Below are positions 56,270 to 64,000 of a stretch of DNA of 64,000 nt, in pieces. The number at the start of each line of letters is the position of its first letter. Within the stretch, counting starts at the first letter, position 1. The stretch lies in the NCBI GenBank assembly GCA_034387635.1, contig JAOANU010000010.1, forward strand, positions 434,001 through 498,000, written 5' to 3'. The notes beneath the pieces were generated by a model that saw nothing but the letters and a program-made list of their open reading frames with translations, was not told where the DNA came from and ran no database searches. Source of the stretch: Rhodosporidiobolus odoratus. Its lineage: Eukaryota; Basidiomycota; Microbotryomycetes; Sporidiobolales; Sporidiobolaceae. The position numbers and the translations under genes were made by a program.

Positions 56270-56756
56270 AGTGGAAGGTGGGAATGATGAGGGTTTATCG
56301 TTCTTTCCTTGTCTGTTTCCGACTTTTGGCCCGTTTGAGTTGGATGTCTACGCAAAGATTGCCATGATATTTTTTATTTGGTATGAAAGAGACGATTGCA
56401 ACGGGACTCAAGCTCAAAAGCTAGCATAACTACTCATAGTATCCCAAATAAGTAGGAACGGCGTAGAACGGCTCCCCAGCCTAGGCTAGGTACACCACAA
56501 CCTACACGTAATGCCTGGTATTTGACAAAGGAAGGTGCCATCGGAATTGTCGCGTTGTCGGCTGTTGCCGTTGGCTGCCGACTGTGGCTGAAGTCAACCG
56601 TGTTGCGGCTTGCACTTGTCCGTCTACCCCCACATTGCTGCTTGCTGTCTGTGTCTACAATGCTCACTACCCTTGTTAGGACAGAAGGTAAAGCTTATCT
56701 TGTTTGCAGGACTCGGTCGAGTATGTCCGCCGGAAGATTTGTCCCTTCAATTTCAA
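56270..56756. other. intergenic, about 490 bp
   Basis: No supported gene. Confidence 0.5.
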
Positions 56757-56809
56757 GCTTCCCGAACCAAACATCAACTCCTCCTCAAGTCTTCCGCCCA
56801 CCCTGAACT
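56757..56809 (+). repeat. 53-bp direct repeat, copy 1
   Basis: About 94% identical by eye to 60252-60303 (shared core CCAAACATCAACTCCTCCTC ... CTTCCGCCCACCCTGAACT). Confidence 0.85.
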
Positions 56810-56815
56810 CTGCCA

Positions 56816-56945
56816 AACGCTGTCGCAAAAACTCCCCTTTGCCTGTACCCGCCCCCCCTCCACTCCTCGAGAACAGCTGCCTCTCAAAGCCCAAGCGGAC
56901 GCGGGCTCTTCCTCCCATTGTCAAAAAGCCTTCGGCTTCCGCCGC
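56816..56945 (+). repeat. inverted repeat, left arm, basic-peptide coding
   Basis: About 125 bp repeated as reverse complement at 57319-57445. In its coding sense it encodes a Lys/Arg/Pro-rich segment (KNSPLPVPAPPPLLENSC, then LSKPKRTRALPPIVKKPS). Both copies keep the same frame open. Confidence 0.85.
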
Positions 56946-57198
56946 TGCCTTACTCTACTGTCAGGTCTCTTCCGCCTCTTCTCAGTGTCGCCCTACTCCT
57001 GTCCCTGCTTCCTCTCCGTCTCGCTCACCTTCTCCCTGCCCCGCTGCGGTTTCTCCCGCGCAACCTCCCTCTCCCTCTCGCCTGTCCTTCCCCTTCTCGC
57101 AACTCCGCTCCTCAGACCCCCTCCAAGTCCTCCTGCAGCAACCTCGCTCAGCGCAACGCTTCAGTCGCGCACCCCAAGGTTCGCTTCGCCCTCGTTGC

Positions 57199-57669
57199 TC
57201 AATCGGGTGCACACTTCCTCCCGTGCTTGCTTTTGTTGACCACGTCTTGCTCTGCCTGCAAGGTCTTCTCGTCTGCGCCCTCTCCTGACTCAGCCTGCAC
57301 TGCCGGACCCAGGGAAGGCTTTTTGACAATGGGAGGAAGAGCCCGCGTCCGCTTGGGCTTTGAGAGGCAGCTGTTCTCGAGGAGTGGAGGGGGGGCGGGT
57401 ATAGGCAAAGGGGAGTTTTTGCGACGGCGTTTGGCAGACTTGCGGGCGGGCGACACAACATCCTCAACTTCTGTTTCTGCCCCTTCCTCGACATTGGCAA
57501 CTCCTCCTCCATCCTCCTGAGCGAAATCCTCCACGGCGACGACGCGAGTGATGGACTTCTCCCTCCCATGGGGGCTGTTCTTGCGGGACCGGCTGACCTG
57601 GCTTGGCTTGTACTCGTTGTCGTCTTTGGAGTCACGGCGAGACCTCTTCCTCTTTGTAAGAGGAGGCAA
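57199..57669 (-). other. basic nuclear-type coding stretch, orphan
   Basis: Minus-strand frame with TKRKRSRRDSKDDNEYKPSQ, an acidic stretch (VANVEEGAETEVEDVV) and KSAKRRRKNSPLPIPAPPP, which forms the right arm of the inverted repeat. Two bipartite-like basic clusters suggest a nuclear protein. Upstream acidic coding (EEEPEEES type) lies in broken frames. No start or family identified. Confidence 0.35.
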
Positions 57670-57911
57670 GAGCTCCTCCTCGGATTCCTCCGCCCCAGAT
57701 TCCTCTGCCTCGGGTTCCGCCTCGATTTCTTGTCGTCGAGTTCCACATCCTCATCCGGATTCCTCCTCCGGTTCCTCCTCTGATTTCTCCTCCTTGTCGG
57801 ATTCCTCTTTGTCCTCTCGCTCAACCCTCCCTCCATCCTTACCTCCATCCTTGCAACCACGCCCCCTCTGGTGCTCTCGAAGCTCCCCCACTCAGCCTTA
57901 AGACCGTTGCG

Positions 57912-58814
57912 TTATGCGTTCCTGCTCTGACGCCTCGGCATCATCCGAGCGACCTTTTGCTGTAGCTCTTTGACACGAGCTGAGAGCAGCCTGGCCTGAG
58001 TACTGGCCGCAGCAAGCTGGGTCGCAAGCTGCTGTCTCTCGGCCGCCTGCTGCAGGAGAGCATCCTTGTCGGCCTGTTTCAATCACATCCTGCTCCAATT
58101 CCTTGTCGCGCCCGCCCCGAGCTTCCCCTGCTTTGCCTTGGCCGGCTCAGGTTGTAGCAAGTTGGCGAAGGAACCGTGGTCGACGGCGACGGGCCCACCC
58201 TTGGCTTCTCCCTGCTTGACGACAACTTTTTTCCACTTCCCCTTTTCTTCAAGCGTCAGTCTCCTTGGTGACGCTCCATGCAGGTTCTCCGGTGCTCAAG
58301 CGACGTCCTCCTGCGTTGATTTCGCTGTCGACGCGTCCCTCTGTGCTTCCTCCGCTGTCTTCTTCCGTTCTTCCTTGACAGCCAAACTTTCGCTTTTGTT
58401 CATTCCCTTGTCTACCAGACCCAACGAGTCCCCTTCGTTTTCTCCCACACTCCCGAGCGCCTACACCTTGAGCCCTTCCTGCTGTTTGAGCAAAATGTGC
58501 TGGATGTCGAGGAGGTGGCGGGGCAGGTTGTCTCTCGAGGGAGAGGTGTTGCAGGAGGGGGAGCGAGATGCGGAGGGTAGAGAAAGTCGGATAGGCTCCG
58601 TCTTGACCGGCGTGAGGAAGGGGGAGGGCTTGTCGCCTGAGGCGAGAAGAGGAGCGCGGCCAGCAGAAGTCGGGTGCGGAGAGGGAGCGCGACTGTTCTG
58701 GTGGGTGAGGAAAGGAGAAGGCATCGAGGACAGATACAGGTGACCAGGGTAGGGAGAAGGGCAAATAGAACGGCAGGGGAGAGGTGCCGCAAGAGACAAA
58801 GTGGGAGAGGGCAT
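57912..58814 (-). CDS. hypothetical Ser/Pro-rich protein with C-terminal coiled coil
   Basis: An ATG at 58814 opens a Ser/Pro-rich stretch (MPSPTLSLAAPLPC ... SPSRDNLPRHLLDIQHILLK). Further coding-like segments follow in other frames: an acidic helix (SLAVKEERKKTAEEAQRD), a basic one (KGKWKKVVVKQGEAKGGPVA) and a C-terminal heptad-rich helix (LLQQAAERQQLATQLAAA ... VKELQQKVARMM) with stop at 57912-57914. Splice joins were not resolved, so this may be an interrupted gene. Family unknown. Confidence 0.35.
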
Positions 58815-60251
58815 GGGCGGGAAGACGTCGTCACAATGGGCAGCGGCAGTGCGAGGGGCGGAGAAAGTCGGAGGTACAAGACGATCAGAATACTGGCAGG
58901 TGCAGGTGGTAGAAAGGCGGGTGTGGTGGGGGTTGTTGCCCGACCCGTCGCCGTGTTCAAAGCCGTAAGCTCCAACCGCTGACTGTGCCGGTTTGCCTTT
59001 GCCAAACCAGCTGAAAGGGTTCAGCCAGGAAACAAGACCGTTGGAGGAGGTAGAGGGGGGCGAAGGTGAGACTTCGAGGCGAGTTGAGGTCGTAGCAGGC
59101 AGAGAGGAACGGTTAAGAGTTGGGGAAGCGGGAGGAGTGGCGAGTTGAAGCTGGGGGTTATAACAACAATGAGAGGTTGCTGGCAGGAGGCGGCAGACAA
59201 GAGTGCGAATGACCAGGCAACGTAGCAGGGATCATGAAGCACCTATGGGGGTACTTTGACAGGGGTAGAAAAAGGAGGAACCAAGATGCAAGCAAAAAGG
59301 GGAAAGGAGGAAAGTTGGCAAAAAGGCAAAGCCAGGGCAAGACCAGAGCTATAGAGGGGGCATTGTAAAGCCGACCCGAGACGGGAGCAAGGGAAACCCG
59401 CGGGAGGAAGAAGGGACAAAGACAAGACAATGGAAGGGGAGAATAGCAAGGTCAGCAAGTTTCGCAAGGACAGGAAAGGAGGAGAGGTTGAGGGCAATTT
59501 ACGCGGCAAACACATCTATCTCACCTCGTTTAGCTGCCTTTGTACTTATTGCGCTACTGGCACCGTAAAGTTTCTCTGCGCTGTACTTGCTGACGCTCAC
59601 CCCTTGACATCAAACACAGCTCCGACCAGAGGCCCATTCAGCTTGAGAAGCTAAGCGGGCTCTTTCCGCCCCTGCTTGGGCTTCTCCTGCCGTGGTGCGG
59701 TGAATCAAGATGCATGTCGTTTCCAGGCGTCACAGAACAGTTGAGGGATCAATCAGTTGCAGCCAATGTTGGGTTTCCAGCGCACTCCAGTCGATTGGCG
59801 GTATGAAGGGTGCTATCCACACTGAGATCAACAACACGAAGGGTTATTTGGCAACTCGGTTGGCAAGCATTGCCTGTCAGACTTGGATGAAAGACAATGC
59901 AGACAATGTGTAGCAATATGAAGCCTCGCTAGAGGCCAGAGAGAACGAAGTGTGAACAGTGTATGGTATAGCAGTGAACTAAGAAAGAACTACTTACCTA
60001 CAGGCGAGAGAGAACAAAGTGTGAACGGTGAAGAAGAGAAAGGAAAGAAAGGAAGACGAGGTTATATAGGGAAGTGTATGTAGCACGACAGGCTGTTTCA
60101 CAATTCTCCCAGGCACGATAGTGACACCGACAAAGGAGGGATGGGAACAACTTGGGAGAGGTAGAGACTAACCCGAGAAGTGTAGGAGAACAAGAACCGA
60201 AGTGAAGCGAAGCAGGAAAGAAGGAAGAAAGAATTATCCCTCCGGCTTGAC
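58815..60251. other. long stretch without a supported gene
   Basis: Only pyrimidine/purine-rich frames without features. A short direct repeat (GAGAGAAC.AAGTGTGAAC.GTG) occurs at about 59939 and 60006. Confidence 0.4.
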
Positions 60252-60303
60252 CTTCCCAAACCAAACATCAACTCCTCCTCCAGTCTTCCGCCCACCCTGA
60301 ACT
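60252..60303 (+). repeat. 53-bp direct repeat, copy 2
   Basis: Second copy of the 56757 repeat, about 3.5 kb downstream in the same orientation. Confidence 0.85.
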
Positions 60304-60736
60304 ACTCTCACAACCAACACAATGCCTGCAAGAGAAAGACAGAGGAAGTGACGCGTGAAGGAACAAGAGAGACAGAGACTGTACAGCAGAGGAGAAGCCT
60401 TGAAAGCAAGCAGAGCGAGGCAAGGAGCTGATGGAAAATGCAAGCAAGGCAAGAGGGATTCAAAGGGGGAAACACTCAGGGGGAAAATCAACGCACGGAA
60501 ACTTCCGCCTTCACTTCACTTTCTCCCTTTACTACACCCCGCTGTGTCAGCTTCTGCTTCACGGGGTAGTGCTATACAAACTCTACAGCACCCTCGGTAT
60601 GTCAAATTGGTGCCACAGCTGCTATAGAAGGGACATCACGGCAGATTGACGTTGGCCGCAACTCTCGCATTTCGTCATCTGCTCAGATAATTTATTCTGG
60701 TTCCGCACTTTCTCTCCTGCTTCATACTGCTCCACT

Positions 60737-61780
60737 ATGTCAAGCATTCCCCCTCCCATCTTCAACCATGCACCTCATGAACGCCGTATGGCGGCATTCA
60801 ACCACCAGGAGATTGCGAAACAAGATGAGTACGACAGTCACTACAAAGGCTGACTGTATTCTGGTAACGCAGCAAAGAACAAGGTGCCACAATACGCCCT
60901 CACTCTCTGGGCAGAGGTGCAGGAGAAGGGCCCCGAGTTGTTCCTCGAGATGCAGACGTCTGGCCGTAAGTCGCCTGCCTATAACCGTACGCTGTATGCC
61001 GTTTGACCATATGCTCACACACAGCAGTACAGCTATGAAGCCTGACAGGTGGCTCGAAGGGGATCTTTGGGGAGGAGAACCGCTGTAGGGTTTGTCCATT
61101 CCAGTTTTTTTTGTTCCTGTTTGCTCCGCTGACACTGCTACCAATCTCTGCCCTGGTCACAGTTTTGCTCTTCTCGAACACCCAGCCCGCTGCTGTACCT
61201 GCATACCCTAGCCTCCCTAGTCAAGCAACTACGCCTACCATCACCACCGCTTCCTCTGCCTCTTCCTTGAATTTGTTGGCTGGCTCCTCTGCACCGGCTG
61301 TGAACCGCAGTAGGTCCGGCATTGTTCCTTGAAAGAGATCTGTCAAAACAGCTCAAATTGGGCTTCAGGCAGGTTCTGGCAAAGCTGCGTGACGAGCGTG
61401 CCTCGACCGATCTCCAGCAAGAAGGTACGATATTTACCCCAATCAAGCCTGCCCCCAAGTACATCAGTCAACAAGACAGCAAGAAGCTGGCTACGCAGAG
61501 GGACCCCAAGGCCAAGGAGGCAGTGAAGCCATTGCTGTTTGGCAAGGACAAGGTCTGTCAAGTATTCTTCCTCCCTTTCCTGTTGGAGGGTTATGATGGC
61601 AGTGCGACAGCAATCAGGAAGGCGTGCAGGACGTTCGAGACCCTTGTGCTCCCCAAGCTCAAGATGGGCAACAACAAGGACACTGTTATGCGGAAGGTGA
61701 CAGATGAGCTTCTTGCCAAGCAGCCGGAGCTACAGGGTGAGAATGTGTTAGGTGTCGGGCTCAGGTACATCCATGATTGA
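60737..61780 (+). CDS. orphan multi-exon protein, 5' part traced
   Basis: Starts MSSIPPPIFNHAPHERRMAA; exon 1 60737-60836 and exon 2 60873-60965 (NKVPQYALTLWAEVQEKG, ELFLEMQTSG) join in frame. Later coding-like exons: a Ser/Thr/Ala-rich stretch near 61150-61310, then LKLGFRQVLAKLRDERAS, TIFTPIKPAPKYISQQ, a Lys-rich segment and FLPFLLEGYDGSATAIRKAC with a helical end before a stop at 61778-61780. The exact joins from 61030 to 61360 are not settled. No domain recognised. More exons may follow to about 63.7 kb. Confidence 0.45.
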
Positions 61781-64000
61781 CTTTTCCTCATCTCTTTTGG
61801 GCAATTCACTCATGTGAAACACGTTACTGACCTTGTTCTTCATTGCCTAATCTCTTCCTCTTTCCTCCTGTTTCCCGGCTATTCCCGCGCCCATCCGCCT
61901 GCTCCCCCCGTTCCGCCCCTCTGTATTCCCACAGCCAGGCGGTATGTATCATCAGCAAACGGAGGGAGTGGCTCCGCCTGGGATGCAGTTGCCATCGATC
62001 GACCGGGGACAAACGAGCCGAATCTCAATTCCGTCTCCGTGCTTGACAAGGCCAACAAGTACAAGGCTGCCGCCAAAAAGAAGGGAAGAAGCGGAAGACG
62101 GTGTGTTGTCCTCCCCTTGTGTCTGCCACTTGTACTGTCTCTGACTGCAAGCCTGACCCTGCAGGAGGTCTTGATTATCGATGATGATGGGGATTATACG
62201 CAAGGTGTTGCTGCAGACGCCAACACTCCCCAGGAAGCCGTCGCTAAGGGGACGGTGAGGACCGGAATCTTTGGCCCGAGCGTCACTCAGACCTCCCGCT
62301 GAGGTTTGCGGCAGTGCGAGTGATAGTCCCAGACAAACTTTGCTCTGTTCCCGTTGCCACATGACCTTTGCTGCGCTGCCGACTTGGCACTGAGCACTTT
62401 GCAGTCTTGCCTACCGTCATATGCATTGGCTGCCCTCAAAGGAAGTCCCGTCTTGGCAAGCAAGCGTGAAAGATGTCCAAACCAATGCGGGTCCAGGGAT
62501 ATTTTATATTCTGACGGGAAGAAGGAGGGAAGAGAAGATAAGGAGGGAACTTGTCTTTGTTGGCAGCAGCAGACGCGGGAGCTTGTTCTTCAGTCGCTCA
62601 CGCTTTGTACCACTTGCTGCCAGGTTCGTTATATGTTCTCTAGTATAGTTTCTATCGCAACTCCAGTGGCACACGCACTGTACCGCATGCTGCCAGCCTG
62701 CTTTGCCTTTGTCTCATCAACATCTACTTACAGCCCCTTGGCCGTCGCTCTCGAGGACACACCCGAGGTGGTACCCAGCGTGAGTCTTTGCTTCTTCTGA
62801 CGTGATTGTGGTACTGTACGCTAACACCTTGCACTTACAGCAGCTCAATGCGTGACCAGAAGTTGGTGCGTCTGTGACAACACCGGGCGCTGTAGACGCC
62901 AAGGAAGTCAAGGCCAATTCCAGCAAGGTACGTACATACATGGCAAGCAACGCCGATTCCTCTCTGCAATGAGATGTTCAGGTCAGAGCTGTTTCCTTGT
63001 CAATTCCTCCTAGAGAGAGGAAGGTCATGCTGGCTGGGAAGGAGAAAGCTACTTCCAGATCCGAGGTGAAAGCCAGACAATCAAGATCCTCGTCAACTCC
63101 AAACCATTTCCTCCTTGTCTCCAGCCACCTTCTGCTGAACCTCTTCCTCCTTTGTCTATTGCTTTCTACTCGCAACTTGCTAGGTTCTATACAGCTGATC
63201 ACTGCGCATGGCTTGACACAGGGAGAAATCAATTCAGAGTTTGCAAGGATTTGGGCTGTCTCGCGTGCAGATCGAGTCTGGAACCAGCTTCCACTCTCTC
63301 AGTCAGAATCAGTTTTTTCTGCTTCCCAGAGGAACTGACAAGGAATTGGCCCTGACTTGGACACCTCCTTGTTGAGAGGTATCAGTGTTGCCCGCTGTGA
63401 TACCCTTTCGCTACACTCTCTTCAGCATGTGCGGATGAAATGATGAGTCAGCCACAGCATGACGAGCTCGAGATGGAGATTGATGAGATCTTGAATGCCC
63501 CAAACAAGGGGACCATGCTGACTTGCGCGTCGAGTAAGCCAGTGGGAGAGCAGGCTCGAGGTGTGTTCAGTCATTCTCCCCTCCACCCCTTTGAGGAACA
63601 GCTCTCAAAACGTAGCCTCCTTGTTATTTGTCGACGCCTCAAGGAACACCACGCAACATGTCATACCGTTGATACCACCGTAAGTAACGGAGCCGAAGAG
63701 TAACCCAGCGGCTGAGTTTATGGTGGCTCACAATGGTTTTGCGAGAGTCGAGGAGAAAGGTTGGGGTTTTTGTTGGGAAGCTCTTACGGCAAGAATATGG
63801 CACAGCGCAGCGGGATGTCTGCAAATTGCAGTAGTGGGGAGGATGAACAGCAAAGAGAGCGCTCCATCCATATGCCATAAGCTGTTCGGAAACAGCATCG
63901 AGTAGCGCCTGCGCTTGACTGCCCGCATCCACCTACTCTATCAACCTTACGCACCACCACTCGCTCCAGCTCACGGGGTAGCTTGTGACCCCGAGATTTG
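61781..64000. other. possible further exons, unassigned
   Basis: Short plus-strand coding-like pieces (PNLNSVSVLDKANKYKAAA near 62020-62080, VLIIDDDGDYTQGVAADA near 62170-62220, HDELEMEIDEILNAPNKG near 63460-63510) are separated by plausible GT/AG sites and could belong to the gene starting at 60737 or to a neighbour. I could not build a reliable model. The window end cuts the context. Confidence 0.3.

Noticed and set aside
1..64000. tRNA, rRNA and other RNA genes
   Set aside because: No stretch with A/B-box spacing and a foldable cloverleaf, and no conserved rRNA text, was seen by eye; a tRNAscan-SE run would settle this.

Overview
The window is nuclear DNA of a fungus. Genes are cut by many short GT-AG introns (about 40-110 bp), and the set includes a DASH-complex Dam1 homologue, a chitin synthase and 60S ribosomal protein genes with fungal-type sequences. 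Intron density (28 coding exons in the chitin synthase, several of 8-22 nt) and overall composition suggest a basidiomycete, most likely a Pucciniomycotina yeast of the Rhodotorula/Sporobolomyces type. That placement is inference from style, not from a search.

Layout. 0.5-1.7 kb: DAM1 (-) and an unassigned coding-like stretch. 2.2-7.5 kb: three F-box/leucine-rich-repeat (LRR) genes. 7.8-13.3 kb: chitin synthase (+). 14.0-15.3 kb: a small protein with an RNase III-like fold and one copy of a novel alpha/beta module (+). 15.6-19.0 kb: a divergent pair of damaged F-box genes. 19.6-28.4 kb: four 60S ribosomal protein genes, RPL7 (-), RPL8 (-), RPL36 (-) and RPL6 (+), plus a broken partial copy of RPL7. 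28.7-34.5 kb: four more F-box genes; three sit in or beside an inverted copy of the 17-19 kb segment. 34.9-36.9 kb: two small genes, one apparently mitochondrial and one membrane. 38.1-43.7 kb: an 18-exon gene with a degenerate RNase III-like domain followed by six tandem copies of the same module; one intron holds exactly 40 copies of a 7-bp unit. 44.2-47.0 kb: a GYP1-type Rab GAP (-). 47.6-50.6 kb: eIF2 gamma (+). 50.9-51.7 kb: a fold-back repeat. 52.1-54.7 kb: a secreted subtilisin-like protease with a Gly/Ala repeat (+). 55.1-64.0 kb: a relic of the RNase III-like family, internal repeats, a 24-G run and orphan low-complexity genes.

Two gene families dominate. The first is eight F-box/LRR genes that share a C-terminal Trp-Thr-Arg...Glu-Glu-Phe motif; three look intact and five carry stops or frame breaks, although housekeeping genes in the same window read cleanly. 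The second is the RNase III-like/module family (one complete single-module gene, one six-module gene, one relic). In its two full members the usual RNase III acidic residues are lost in complementary halves. This family is the best candidate for an undescribed system here. Exon boundaries were read by eye from GT/AG sites and frame; 5' ends without a clear ATG are marked uncertain.
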